Source: Lysobacter sp. Root494
GTDB lineage: Bacteria; Pseudomonadota; Gammaproteobacteria; Xanthomonadales; Xanthomonadaceae
Assembly (NCBI RefSeq): GCF_001427225.1
Contig: NZ_LMFH01000008.1
Coordinates: 1-64,000, forward strand
Direction of reading: 5' to 3'
Length of the DNA stretch: 64,000 nucleotides
Made by a program: the position numbers and the translations under genes. The first letter of the stretch is position 1, and each line of letters opens with the position of its first letter. Of this stretch, positions 26,630-35,430 are shown piece by piece. The notes under the pieces were generated by a model that saw only the letters and a program-made list of their open reading frames with translations, made no database searches and was not told where the DNA came from.

Positions 26630-26632
26630 GCG

Positions 26633-27427
26633 TCAGACCGCGACCGGCGCCTTGATCGCTGGTGCAGGATCGTAATTCTCGATGCGGATGTCGTCGTAGC
26701 TGAAACCGAAGAGGTCGCGCACCTCCGGATTCAACACCAGCTGCGGCAGCGCGCGCGGCTCGCGCGACAGCTGTTCGCGGGCCTGCTCGAAATGGTTCGA
26801 ATACAGGTGCGCATCGCCGAGCGTGTGCACGAAGTCGCCGACGCCAAGGCCGCACACCTGCGCGACCATCTGCGTGAGCAACGCGTAACTGGCGATGTTG
26901 AACGGCACGCCAAGGAAGATGTCGCCGCTGCGCTGGTAGAGCTGGCAACTGAGCTTTTCGTCGGCCACGTAGAACTGGAACATCGTGTGGCATGGCATCA
27001 ACGCCATGCGCGGCAGGTCGGCGACGTTCCATGCCGAGACGATCAGCCGTCGCGAATCCGGATTGCGCTTGATCTCGTCGACCACCCATTTGATCTGGTC
27101 GATTTCGACACCGCCGGGGCCCGCCCAGTGGCGCCATTGCTTGCCGTACACCGGACCGAGTTCGCCATCGGCATCGGCCCATTCGTCCCAGATCGAAACC
27201 TTGTTTTCCTTGAGGTAGGCGGTGTTGGTTTCGCCCTTCAGGAACCACAGCAGCTCGTGCACGATCGAGCGCAGGTGCAGTTTCTTGGTGGTCACCAGCG
27301 GAAAGCCGTCGCGCAGGTCGAAGCGCATCTGCCAGCCGAACACGCTGCGCGTGCCGGTACCGGTGCGGTCGGATTTCTCGGTGCCGTGCTCGAGTACGTG
27401 GCGCAGGAGATCGAGGTACTGCTTCAT
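26633..27427 (-). CDS. thyA: Thymidylate synthase
   Basis: 264 residues, the same length as E. coli ThyA. It methylates dUMP to dTMP using methylene-tetrahydrofolate. The nucleophile Cys lies in [21 protein letters not shown] and the N-terminal [12 protein letters not shown] are typical. It lies between lgt (25 bases upstream) and folA (3 bases downstream), the common lgt-thyA-folA order. Confidence 0.98.
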   Translation of the reverse strand: MKQYLDLLRHVLEHGTEKSDRTGTGTRSVFGWQMRFDLRDGFPLVTTKKLHLRSIVHELLWFLKGETNTAYLKENKVSIWDEWADADGELGPVYGKQWRHWAGPGGVEIDQIKWVVDEIKRNPDSRRLIVSAWNVADLPRMALMPCHTMFQFYVADEKLSCQLYQRSGDIFLGVPFNIASYALLTQMVAQVCGLGVGDFVHTLGDAHLYSNHFEQAREQLSREPRALPQLVLNPEVRDLFGFSYDDIRIENYDPAPAIKAPVAV

Positions 27428-27452
27428 CGGACGTCCTCTTACGACAACACGT

Positions 27453-28346
27453 TTAGGACAGCACGGGCTGCAGTGTCGGCGAGCGCCGCGACAGCCACAG
27501 CCAGAACAGGCCCAGCGCGATCAGCGGCAGGCTCAGCACCTGCCCCATCGTCAGCCAGCCGAATGCGATGTAGCCGATCTGCGCATCGGGCACCCGCACG
27601 AATTCGACGATGAAGCGGAACAGCCCATACAGCAGCGCGAACATTCCGGATACTGCATACCTCGGCCGCGGCCGGCTCGAATACCACCACAGCACTGCGA
27701 ACATCACCACACCTTCGAGCCCCGCCTGGTACAGCTGCGAAGGATGCCGCGCGAACTGGTCGAGGGCGCCGCTGGCGAACTGTTGCTGCAGCTGCTGCAT
27801 CGGCATGTTCTGCAGGACCGGATCGGTCGGGAACACCACGCCCCAGTTCCCGCCAGTCGGCTTGCCCCATAACTCGCCGTTGATGTAGTTGCCCAGGCGG
27901 CCGAAACCGAGGCCCGGTGGCACCAGCGGCGCGATGAAATCGACCGTGTCGAACAGATGCAGCCGGTGCTTGCGCGACCACCACCATGCGGCGAAGACCA
28001 CGCCCAGCAAACCGCCATGGAAGCTCATGCCGCCCTGCCAGATCTTGAAGACCTGCAGCGGCTGCGAGAGGTAAGTCGGCAGGTCGTAGAACAGGATGTA
28101 GCCGAGCCTTCCGCCGAGCACGACGCCGAGCGCGCAATAGAAGACGAGGTCGCCGTAATCCTGCGTGTTGACGCCCGGCAGGCGGCCCGCACGGATGCGG
28201 CGCTGGCCGAGCCACCACGCCGCGATGAACGCGAACAGGTACATGACGCCGTACCAGTGGATTTGCGGGTGGACGCTGCCGACCAGGGGCAGGTTCCAGG
28301 TGCCGAGGTCGAGGGCGATCGGATCGATCTGGTGCAGGACAGTCAT
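27453..28346 (-). CDS. lgt: Phosphatidylglycerol:prolipoprotein diacylglyceryl transferase
   Basis: 297 residues with about seven membrane helices. Lgt adds diacylglycerol to the lipobox cysteine, the first step of lipoprotein maturation, at the inner membrane. Signature parts are H-G-G-L-L-G-V, the [13 protein letters not shown] motif and the H-P-S-Q-L-Y segment. The lipoproteins at 29940 and 62529 are substrates. The start ATG at 28346 has a run of G residues a few bases upstream. It heads the lgt-thyA-folA run. Confidence 0.97.
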   Translation of the reverse strand: MTVLHQIDPIALDLGTWNLPLVGSVHPQIHWYGVMYLFAFIAAWWLGQRRIRAGRLPGVNTQDYGDLVFYCALGVVLGGRLGYILFYDLPTYLSQPLQVFKIWQGGMSFHGGLLGVVFAAWWWSRKHRLHLFDTVDFIAPLVPPGLGFGRLGNYINGELWGKPTGGNWGVVFPTDPVLQNMPMQQLQQQFASGALDQFARHPSQLYQAGLEGVVMFAVLWWYSSRPRPRYAVSGMFALLYGLFRFIVEFVRVPDAQIGYIAFGWLTMGQVLSLPLIALGLFWLWLSRRSPTLQPVLS

Positions 28347-28477
28347 GCCGGGGGAAGACTCCGCAGGGATGGCCTATTGTGCCGCGCCGCGAGATGGATC
28401 GGGGGCGAACACTCAACCCGCCGCGGCGCGGGAGGATCTCGAAGCATCGGGCTTTCGCGTCCGGAGCCGCCTGCGCC

Positions 28478-28966
28478 TCAGAGCAGATGCGGATCGTCCG
28501 GCAGTTCGTTGACATCCACGTAGCCCGCCGCACGCGGGAAATGCGCTTCGATCAATGCCGACAGCGCTTCCGCCCCACGCAGCACCGCGACTTCCGGTTC
28601 GCCCGCGCGCATCCGCTCTTCGATCAGCAGGCAGACGCCGCGCCACTGGTCCGCGCTCACCAGGCCATCGAACCCGCGATCGGCCACCACTTCGATGCGA
28701 TGGTCCGCCAGCAGCAGGTACAGCAGCACGCCGTTATTGGCGCGCGTGTCCCACACGCGCAGCTGCGAGAACACCTCGATCGCGCGGTCGCGCGCCTGCA
28801 CGCCGGCCAGAACGGCACGCGGATGCAGCGCGCTCTCGACGGCGAAGCGGATCTCACCGGTATGGCGAGCCTCGCTCGCGGCGATCGCGGCCGCGATGCG
28901 CTCCAGCGCAGCCGGAGCGAAGAGGCGTCGCGAGGGCACGGCGAACAGGTGCTTGAGCAATCGCAT
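28478..28966 (-). CDS. TPM-domain protein without signal peptide
   Basis: 162 residues. The sequence is a TPM (YgcG-like) domain: T-G-E-I-R-F-A-V-E, then L-R-V-W-D-T-R-A-N-N-G-V-L-L-Y-L-L-L and H-R-I-E-V-V-A-D-R-G. There is no clear signal peptide or membrane helix, unlike the partner gene directly upstream (9-base gap). The domain has been linked to photosystem maintenance in plants, but its bacterial role is unknown. It closes a three-gene run lemA-TPM-TPM. Confidence 0.85.
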   Translation of the reverse strand: MRLLKHLFAVPSRRLFAPAALERIAAAIAASEARHTGEIRFAVESALHPRAVLAGVQARDRAIEVFSQLRVWDTRANNGVLLYLLLADHRIEVVADRGFDGLVSADQWRGVCLLIEERMRAGEPEVAVLRGAEALSALIEAHFPRAAGYVDVNELPDDPHLL

Positions 28967-28975
28967 TGCAGGCTC

Positions 28976-29866
28976 CTACCAGCTGCCGGAGGCGCCACCG
29001 CCTCCGCTCATGCCGCCGCCACCGGACCAGCCACCACCACCGCCACCGAATCCGCCGCCTCCGCCAAAACCACCGCCACCCCAGCCGCCTCCGCCGCCCC
29101 ACCCGCCATGGCTCACGTAACGGCCACTGGGCAGGCTGGCGAGTCCAACGAGGAAACCGATCAGCGCGCCGACGCCGCCGGCCACCAGCAGCGACGAAAC
29201 CAGCCAGGCCACGCCACCGGCCGCAGCACCGCCGAGGATGCCGCGCAGGAACGAAGGCACGGGACTGAGGAACGCGCGCGCCATCTGCGCCACGATGAAA
29301 GCCGCAAACAACGCGAACAGGAAGCCGCCACCCTTGCCGCTGCCGCGCGCGCTGCGGTGGTCTTCGACCAGCGGCGCCGGCAACTCCTCACCATCGATGA
29401 GTTTCACCAGGGCAGCGGTCGCATCGACGAGCCCTCCGTTGTAATCGCCGGTGCGGAACTTCGGCGTCATGTATTCCGTGATGACCCGGATGGCAGTCGC
29501 ATCCGGAATCGCGCCTTCCAGGCCGTATCCCACTTCGATGCGTGCGCGCCGGTCGTTCTTGGCGACCACGACCAGCACGCCGTCACTGGTGCCCTTCCGG
29601 CCGAGCTTGTATGCGTCAAAGACGCGCAGCGCGTATTGCGCGATGTCCTCGGGCTGCGTAGTCGGAACGACTAGCACCTGCAGCTGGCTGCCCTTCCGCT
29701 TCTGCAACGCGAACGCCTGTGCTTCGAGTTGCTGCTTCGTCGCGGCATCGAGCGTCATGGTGGTGTCGATGACGGGGCCGGTCAGCGGAGGAATCGCCGC
29801 AAACTGCTGCGCCTGCGCGAACGCGCAGGCGAGCAGGAGGAAGAGGAAGACAAGGAAACGCGGCAT
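28976..29866 (-). CDS. TPM-domain membrane protein (YgcG-like) with glycine-rich tail
   Basis: 296 residues from the ATG at 29866, which gives a signal peptide ending F-A-Q-A-Q. The TPM domain (about 25-150) has L-Q-V-L-V-V-P-T-T, D-G-V-L-V-V-V-A and A-R-I-E-V-G-Y-G-L-E-G-A. Two membrane helices follow (about 178-235), then a tail of Gly, Trp and Phe with a few Ser. This is the YgcG layout: an exported TPM domain anchored in the inner membrane. It is 73 bases after the LemA lipoprotein gene, a frequent pairing. Function unproven. Confidence 0.9.
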   Translation of the reverse strand: MPRFLVFLFLLLACAFAQAQQFAAIPPLTGPVIDTTMTLDAATKQQLEAQAFALQKRKGSQLQVLVVPTTQPEDIAQYALRVFDAYKLGRKGTSDGVLVVVAKNDRRARIEVGYGLEGAIPDATAIRVITEYMTPKFRTGDYNGGLVDATAALVKLIDGEELPAPLVEDHRSARGSGKGGGFLFALFAAFIVAQMARAFLSPVPSFLRGILGGAAAGGVAWLVSSLLVAGGVGALIGFLVGLASLPSGRYVSHGGWGGGGGWGGGGFGGGGGFGGGGGGWSGGGGMSGGGGASGSW

Positions 29867-29939
29867 CGGGTTCTCTGGCGCGAAATCCCGGGTGCCCCGT
29901 ATCAAGTCCGGGTTACCGGGTTACGGCCTGCATCGCCGC

Positions 29940-30596
29940 TCAGCCGCCTGCCGGAGCTGGCTGCTGCGGGGCCGGCTGTTGCGCGGGCGGCGGCGCCGGC
30001 GCCTGCTGCGCGGGCTGGCCGAAATCGACCTTTGGTGCTTCCTGGATCTGCGTTTCGTTGTCGACGGTGAAGTTCGGCTTGGTCTTGTAGCCGAACATCT
30101 TCGCGGTGAGGTTCTGCGGGAACGAACGGATGAAGGTGTTGTAGTCCTGCACCGTGGTGATGTAACGCTGGCGCTCGACGGCGATGCGGTTCTCGGTGCC
30201 TTCCAGCTGCGCCTGCAGCTGCAGGAAATTCTGGTCGGCCTTGAGTTGCGGATAGTTTTCGCTCACCACGAGCAGCCGGCTGATCGCACTCTGCAGTTCA
30301 CCCTGCGCCTGCTGGAACTGCTGCAGCGAAGCGGGATCGTCCGCGTTGACGTTGATGCTGCCCACCTTCGAACGTGCTTCGGTCACCTGCGTGAGCACCT
30401 GCTGCTCGTGGGTGGCGTAACCGCGCACGGTCGCGACGAGATTGGGCACCAGGTCGGCGCGACGCTTGTAGACGTTCAGCACCTGCGACCAGGCGGCCTT
30501 CACCGCTTCATCCTTTTGCTGGATCGTGTTGTAACCGCAGCCGCTGAGCATGGCGGCGAGCGAGACGAGGACCAGCGTCATGAGTAGCTTGCGCAT
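29940..30596 (-). CDS. lemA: LemA-family lipoprotein, copy 2
   Basis: 218 residues from the ATG at 30596, which gives a lipoprotein signal with lipobox L-S-G-C (Cys20). The LemA domain has R-A-D-L-V-P-N-L-V-A-T-V-R-G-Y and L-K-A-D-Q-N-F-L-Q-L-Q-A-Q-L-E-G-T-E-N-R. A tail of Pro, Ala and Gln closes the protein. Unlike copy 1 it is lipid-anchored and pairs with TPM genes, not with an M48 peptidase, so the two copies have probably diverged in role. Confidence 0.93.
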   Translation of the reverse strand: MRKLLMTLVLVSLAAMLSGCGYNTIQQKDEAVKAAWSQVLNVYKRRADLVPNLVATVRGYATHEQQVLTQVTEARSKVGSINVNADDPASLQQFQQAQGELQSAISRLLVVSENYPQLKADQNFLQLQAQLEGTENRIAVERQRYITTVQDYNTFIRSFPQNLTAKMFGYKTKPNFTVDNETQIQEAPKVDFGQPAQQAPAPPPAQQPAPQQPAPAGG

Positions 30597-30760
30597 TGTC
30601 GGATTCCCCTGAAAGGTGAACAGGCTCATTGCAGCATCACGGAATTAAGGTCGCGTGATGAGAGGACGACGAACGATACACCCGGGCATCGTAGCGTGCG
30701 CCATGCGCATGTAACCGTTGTTCGCCCGGCAGCGCTTCCGGCAAGGAGTCGCGCCGTGCG

Positions 30761-31501
30761 CTATTCGGCTTCCACCCGGCGCATCGCATTGCGTTTCGCC
30801 CAGAGGTTCAGGCATTCCACCAGCGCCGAGAAGCCCATCGCACCGTAGATATATCCCTTCGGGATGTGCAGCTCGAAGCCGTCGGCGATCAGGTACACGC
30901 CGACCAGCACGATGAAGGCCAGCGCCAGCATCTTGATCGTCGGATTGCGTTCGATGAAGTGGCCCAGCGGCGTCGCCGCCAGCAGCATCACCGCGACGGC
31001 GAGCAGGATCGCCGCGACCATTACCGGCGTCTGGTTCGCCATGCCCACCGCGGCGATCACCGAATCGAGCGAGAACACGATATCGATCACCGCGATCTGC
31101 GCAATCACGCCCATGAACGACACCGCGGGCCTGGTGTGGATGTCCTCGGACTCTCCCTCACCGACGATCAGGTCCCTGATTTCCGCCGTTCCCTTCACCA
31201 GCAGGAACACGCCACCGAGGATCAGCACCAGGTCACGCATCGAGATGCCCTGGCCGAAGACATGGAACAGGTCGGACGTGAGCCCGGCCAGCCACGCCAG
31301 CGTCAGCAACAGGCCGATTCGCGTGAGGCAGGCAACGGCGATGCCGAACTTGCGCGCCTTCTCGCGCTGGATCAGCGGCAGCTTGCTCACCGCGATCGAT
31401 ATGAACACCAGGTTGTCGATGCCGAGCACGATCTCGATCGCGCTCAGGGCGATCAGGGTGATCCAGGTTTGCGGGTCGGTCAGCAGTTCGATCACTTGCA
31501 A
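30761..31501 (-). CDS. TerC-family inner-membrane protein (YgdQ-like)
   Basis: 246 residues with seven or so membrane helices. The family marks I-E-I-V-L-G-I-D-N-L-V-F-I-S and I-D-I-V-F-S-L-D-S-V-I-A-A-V-G are intact, with acidic residues inside helices that suggest metal (manganese) handling; the ending H-I-P-K-G-Y-I-Y is typical. The start is a TTG at 31501; a GTG two codons later is equally possible. It lies 50 bases after dgkA. Confidence 0.93.
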   Translation of the reverse strand: MQVIELLTDPQTWITLIALSAIEIVLGIDNLVFISIAVSKLPLIQREKARKFGIAVACLTRIGLLLTLAWLAGLTSDLFHVFGQGISMRDLVLILGGVFLLVKGTAEIRDLIVGEGESEDIHTRPAVSFMGVIAQIAVIDIVFSLDSVIAAVGMANQTPVMVAAILLAVAVMLLAATPLGHFIERNPTIKMLALAFIVLVGVYLIADGFELHIPKGYIYGAMGFSALVECLNLWAKRNAMRRVEAE

Positions 31502-31551
31502 ATTCTCGGTTTCGCGGGCCGCGGCCCGCCATCAGGCGTAACGAAGGACGT

Positions 31552-31932
31552 TCAGAGAATGCGCGGCAGCAGGAGCGCGCCCCACACCAGCAGTACATTC
31601 ACCATCATCACGAACACGGCCGCCGAACCCATGTCCTTGGCGCGCCCGGCGAGCTCGTGGAATTCGGGACCGTAGCGCTCGATCACCGCTTCGACCGCCG
31701 AGTTCAGCAGCTCGACGCTCAGCACCAGCAGCATCGAGCCAATCAGCAGGACGCGTTCCACCGGCGTCTGGCCGAGCCACCAGCCCATCGGTGCAAGCAC
31801 GACGAATAGGTAAACCTCAAGCCGGAACGAGGATTCGTGCATCCATGCCGCCTGCAGGCCCTGCATGGACCAGCGGGCCGCTTTCAGGATGCGGGAAGGG
31901 TGGCGCGGAAGATGGCCGGTGGCATCAGCCAT
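31552..31932 (-). CDS. dgkA: Diacylglycerol kinase
   Basis: 126 residues, three membrane helices. DgkA phosphorylates diacylglycerol to phosphatidate at the inner membrane, recycling the by-product of envelope glycerophosphate transfer. The active-site region E-L-L-N-S-A-V-E-A-V-I-E-R and the following L-A-G-R-A-K-D-M-G-S-A-A-V are fully conserved, as is the early E-x-S-F-R-x-E. The start overlaps nothing; a 244-base divergent gap follows without clear promoter boxes. Confidence 0.96.
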   Translation of the reverse strand: MADATGHLPRHPSRILKAARWSMQGLQAAWMHESSFRLEVYLFVVLAPMGWWLGQTPVERVLLIGSMLLVLSVELLNSAVEAVIERYGPEFHELAGRAKDMGSAAVFVMMVNVLLVWGALLLPRIL

Positions 31933-32176
31933 GACGGCGCTCCGGAACGGGAACGGAAGATTGGGCGGGCATGTCGCTGGCGATCTGGGCGGCCGCGAAC
32001 GGGGCCGGGCGAGGCGGCCGGAAAGCCGCGATCAGGGCCGGATTCTGCCACAGCACCCTCTCCGCCGCCCCTGCCGGCGTGCGTGAACCCTCGGGCAAAC
32101 CCGGCAAAAACGATCATTGCCGGGTAACGGCATCGGGCGCAGCCTGCGGCTTCCTTCCCCCGCAAGGAGCACCTCG

Positions 32177-32662
32177 ATGGCCGTAAATCCAGTCCCCGAA
32201 GGTTACCGCACGGTCAATGCGTACCTGATCGTCGAAGACGCCGCGAAGGCAATCGCGTTCTATGAAAAGGCGTTCGGCGCCGAGGAGCTCTATCGCCTGC
32301 CGATGAAGGACGCCGAAGGCCGCGACAAGGTCGGCCATGCCGAGATCCGCATCGGCGATACGCAGCTGATGCTGTCCGACGAATGGCCCGACATGCAGGC
32401 ACTGGGACCGAACAAGCGCGGTGGCGCGACGGCCAGTTTCGTGATCTACGGACCCGATGCGGATTCGGCGTGGGAGCGCGCCGTGCAGGCCGGCGGCAAG
32501 CCGGAGCGCCCGGTGAAGGAAGAATTCTGGGGTGATCGCATGGGCACCGTCATCGATCCCTTCGGCCACAAGTGGACGCTCGGTACGCACGTGCGCGATG
32601 TATCTCCGGAGGAGATGCGGAAGGCGATGGAGGAAATGGCGACCCAGGGCGCGTCTGCGTAG
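32177..32662 (+). CDS. VOC-superfamily (PhnB/glyoxalase-like) protein
   Basis: 161 residues from the ATG at 32177, preceded by AAGGAG 7 bases upstream. Paired beta-alpha-beta-beta-beta units of the vicinal oxygen chelate fold are visible: A-I-A-F-Y-E-K-A-F-G-A-E-E, H-A-E-I-R-I-G-D, and W-G-D-R-M-G-T-V-I-D-P-F-G-H-K-W. The likely role is glyoxalase or dioxygenase-like chemistry, unproven. Its TAG stop is part of the repeat unit that begins at 32659. Confidence 0.88.
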   Translation: MAVNPVPEGYRTVNAYLIVEDAAKAIAFYEKAFGAEELYRLPMKDAEGRDKVGHAEIRIGDTQLMLSDEWPDMQALGPNKRGGATASFVIYGPDADSAWERAVQAGGKPERPVKEEFWGDRMGTVIDPFGHKWTLGTHVRDVSPEEMRKAMEEMATQGASA

Positions 32663-32732
32663 GAGCGCCCCTAGGCACGATCACGTTGGCACGGGAAGAT
32701 TCGCGCGCATCGCGGCCACGGGGCCGCTCCTG
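32659..32732 (+). repeat. GTAGGAGCG-type intergenic repeat, unit A
   Basis: A 74-base imperfect palindrome starting GTAGGAGCGCCC and ending CCGCTCCTGC. Its second to fourth bases are the stop codon of the VOC gene. It is paired with unit B in reverse orientation 58 bases on. Confidence 0.8.
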
Positions 32733-32789
32733 CTGGTCGCGGAAGAGTCATGCGCAGCACATGCGCATCGGTTGAACGGCATTGCGATC

Positions 32790-32852
32790 GGTAGCGCCCT
32801 TTGGGCGCGATCACATCGGCGCGGGAAGCCTCGCGGCCAGGGCCGCTCCTAC
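32790..32852 (-). repeat. GTAGGAGCG-type intergenic repeat, unit B (reverse)
   Basis: Read on the minus strand the unit starts GTAGGAGCGGCC and contains the same TTCCCGCGCCGATGTGATCG-type middle as the complement of unit A. Its TAG (32851-32849) is the stop codon of the isoaspartyl peptidase gene. The two units thus end two convergent genes. Confidence 0.8.
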
Positions 32853-33841
32853 TCGTCGCGGAAGATCGCGGTACCGCGCGAGCCATCCGGCTTGATCCAC
32901 GCGCGGTACATGCCCGAGGTGTTGAAGGGCATGGCGATGTTGCCGTCGCGGTCGAGTGCGATCGCGCCGCCATCGCCACCCGCGCCGGGCACGATCTTGT
33001 TGACCACCTCGTCCGCCGCCACCGAAAGCGCGTCGCCGCGATACGCCACGCGCGCGCAGATATCGTGCGCGACCGCGTTGCGGATGTAGAACTCGCCCCA
33101 GCCCGTGCCCGATACGCCGCAGCGCTCGTCGGCCCAGGTGCCCGCGCCGATCACCGGTGAATCGCCGACCCGGCCCCAGCGCTTGTTGGTCATGCCGCCG
33201 GTACTGGTCGCCACGGCAATGTGGCCCTGCGCGTCGAGTGCCACTGCGCCGACGGTACCGAAGTACTTGCCTTTTTCGACCAGCGCGGCGCCCGCCTTCT
33301 CCTTCGCCTGCGCGGCTTCGAGTTGCTGGCGGCGGCGCTCGGTATCGAACCAGCTGTTCTTCACGCGCTCGAGTTCGGGGCGCGTGTCCGCGAACTTCTC
33401 CGCACCGACGCCGGCAAGCATCACGTGCGGGCTGTGTTCCATAACGGCGCGCGCGAGCCGGATCGGATTGCGCACGGTCGTGACGCCGGCAACCGCGCCC
33501 GCGCGTCGCGTATGGCCTTCCATGATCGAGGCATCGAGTTCGTGCCTGCCTTCGGCATTGAACACCGCGCCCTTGCCGGCGTTGAACTGCGGCGATTCCT
33601 CCATCGTCACGACGACTGCTTCCACCGCGTCGAGCGCGCTGCCGCCTTTCGCCAGCACCGCATTGCCCGCATCGAGCGCGCGGTTGAGCGCCGCGCGCAC
33701 TTCGCGTTCGTCGGCGGCGCTCAACGCGCTGCGTTCGATCACGCCGGCGCCGCCGTGGATTACCAGTGCGGTTTTCGGTTTGTCGGCGGCGTGGGCGGTC
33801 ATGGCGGCGAAGGCGAGGAGGAACGCGGAAAGGTGGCGCAT
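32849..33841 (-). CDS. Isoaspartyl peptidase/L-asparaginase (Ntn hydrolase), exported
   Basis: 330 residues with a signal peptide ending A-H-A. The plant-type asparaginase fold is clear: A-L-V-I-H-G-G-A-G-V at the mature N-terminus, S-P-Q-F-N-A-G-K-G-A-V-F and the autocleavage site F-G-T-V-G-A-V-A, whose Thr becomes the nucleophile of the beta chain; T-S-T-G-G-M-T-N-K and G-G-D-G-G follow. It cleaves isoaspartyl dipeptides and asparagine, here probably in the periplasm. It is the IaaA type; the symbol is left open. Confidence 0.94.
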   Translation of the reverse strand: MRHLSAFLLAFAAMTAHAADKPKTALVIHGGAGVIERSALSAADEREVRAALNRALDAGNAVLAKGGSALDAVEAVVVTMEESPQFNAGKGAVFNAEGRHELDASIMEGHTRRAGAVAGVTTVRNPIRLARAVMEHSPHVMLAGVGAEKFADTRPELERVKNSWFDTERRRQQLEAAQAKEKAGAALVEKGKYFGTVGAVALDAQGHIAVATSTGGMTNKRWGRVGDSPVIGAGTWADERCGVSGTGWGEFYIRNAVAHDICARVAYRGDALSVAADEVVNKIVPGAGGDGGAIALDRDGNIAMPFNTSGMYRAWIKPDGSRGTAIFRDE

Positions 33842-33900
33842 GGAAGGGTCCCGTGGATCACGATGACTGAAGCATAGCGGCGAGGTGGTGAGGATTTCCT

Positions 33901-34130
33901 CCCCTCACCCTGCTTCGCTGCGCGAAGCTGTCCCTCTCCCCGCAAGCGGGGCGAGAGGTATGGCGTTTCTCGCTCTCCCGCAAGTGTTTCTCCTTCTCCC
34001 CGCAACGCGGGGAGAAGGTGCCCGGAGGGCGGATGAGGGGACGCCGGCGCAGCCGACGTGTCGCACCGGTCGCAGCCCCTCACCCTGCTTCGCTACGCGA
34101 AGCTGTCCCTCTCCCCGCAAGCGGGGCGAG
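33901..34130. repeat. 55-bp direct repeats around a REP-like hairpin
   Basis: The 356-base gap 33842-34197 has no gene. Two 55-base direct repeats (33901-33955 and 34076-34130) differ at one base and begin CCCCTCACCCTGCTTCGCT. Between them lies CTTCTCCCCGC-AACGCGGGGAGAAG (about 33991-34016) followed by the CCGGAGGGCGGATGAGGGG word, a dispersed repeat type seen in many high-GC proteobacteria. The minus-strand permease gene ends just past it, so it may stabilise or end that mRNA. Confidence 0.85.
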
Positions 34131-34197
34131 GGTGAAGCGCATTGCGCCGTTCTCCTTCCGCGAGCGAATCTCTCACTGTCCACAAGCGCGGAGAGAC

Positions 34198-35430
34198 TTA
34201 CTGCTGCCGCAATGCCTCGATCGGATCCAGTTGCGACGCTTTCCGCGCCGGGTAATAGCCGAAGAACAGCCCCGTCGCGATCGAGAACCCCGCCGCCAGC
34301 GCGACCACCTGCCCGTTCAACGCCACCGGCAGCGCACCAAACTTGCCGACCAGCAACGCACCGACCACGCCGAGCGCAATCCCGATCACGCCGCCGATCA
34401 GCGAAATCAGCATCGCCTCGGCGAGGAACTGCCGGCGGATGTCCGAAGGTCCCGCGCCCACCGCCATGCGCAGGCCGATCTCGCGGATGCGCTCGGTGAC
34501 CGACACCAGCATGATGTTCATGATGCCGATCCCGCCGACGATCAGGGAGATCGTCGCAACCGCGCCAAGCAGCAGCGACATCAGTCGCGTGGTCTGCGTG
34601 CGCGTTGCGACGACTTCGGCGATGTTGCGCACGCTGAAATCGTCGTCGTCGCCCGGCTGGATCCTGTGGCGCTGGCGCAGCAGTGCCTCGACTTCGCCCT
34701 GCACGTACGAAACGTCCTCGGCACGCGCAACGCCCAATGCGATCTGCTGCACCGCTCCCGGCGGCACCGCGGAGGCACCCATCAGGCGGCGGCGCGCGGT
34801 TTCCAGTGGCACCAGCACGACATCGTCCTGGTCCTGGCCGAAGCCGCCCTGTCCCTTGGGTTTGAGCACGCCGACCACGGTGAACGGCACGCGCCCGAGG
34901 CGCACAGTCTGTCCGATCGCATCCTCGTCCGCGAACAACTCCCGCCGCACGGTTTCGCCGAGGATCACCGACTTGCCGCCGCTGTAATCGCGGGCTTCGA
35001 AGCCGTTGCCGCTGCGGATCTCCCAGCCGTTGATCGAGAAGAAGTCGGGCTGCACGCCCTGCCACTGCGTCGACCAGTTGCTCTCGGCGTACACGATCTG
35101 CGTGCCGCCGCGCAGGCTCGCCGCAACGTATTGCACTTCCGGAATTTCCTCGCGGATCGCATTCGCATCGGACTCGTTGAGCGTGTAGCGGCTGCCCGCG
35201 GCGATGCGCGCACCACCACCGCCAAAACCGCCTGCACCACCGACGTCCAGGCGGTTGGAACCCAGGCCGGAAACCAGCTTGTCGATCTCCGCCTGCGTGC
35301 CCTGGCCCACTGACACCATCACGATCACCGCCGCGATGCCGATGATCACGCCGAGCGAAGTGAGCGCGCTACGCAACCAGTTGCCGCGCAGGGCGAATAC
35401 GGCGGTGCGCAGGATCTCCAGGAAGTTCAT
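34198..35430 (-). CDS. MacB-type ABC transporter permease
   Basis: 410 residues from the ATG at 35430, which overlaps the ATPase stop (ATGA). One N-terminal membrane helix (about 20-42), a MacB-type periplasmic domain (about 45-260) and three C-terminal helices of the FtsX domain with G-I-G-I-M-N-I-M-L-V-S-V-T-E-R-I-R-E-I. A glycine-rich stretch G-G-A-G-G-F-G-G-G-G lies at the start of the periplasmic domain. E. coli MacB fuses ATPase and permease; here they are separate genes. Substrates of such pumps are antibiotics, peptides or siderophores; none can be named. Confidence 0.92.
   Translation of the reverse strand: MNFLEILRTAVFALRGNWLRSALTSLGVIIGIAAVIVMVSVGQGTQAEIDKLVSGLGSNRLDVGGAGGFGGGGARIAAGSRYTLNESDANAIREEIPEVQYVAASLRGGTQIVYAESNWSTQWQGVQPDFFSINGWEIRSGNGFEARDYSGGKSVILGETVRRELFADEDAIGQTVRLGRVPFTVVGVLKPKGQGGFGQDQDDVVLVPLETARRRLMGASAVPPGAVQQIALGVARAEDVSYVQGEVEALLRQRHRIQPGDDDDFSVRNIAEVVATRTQTTRLMSLLLGAVATISLIVGGIGIMNIMLVSVTERIREIGLRMAVGAGPSDIRRQFLAEAMLISLIGGVIGIALGVVGALLVGKFGALPVALNGQVVALAAGFSIATGLFFGYYPARKASQLDPIEALRQQ

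Noticed and set aside
28980-29100. Short Gly-rich codon repeats that look like a tandem array or CRISPR
   Set aside because: They are the coding sequence for the Gly/Trp/Phe tail of the YgcG-like protein, with irregular period and no spacers.
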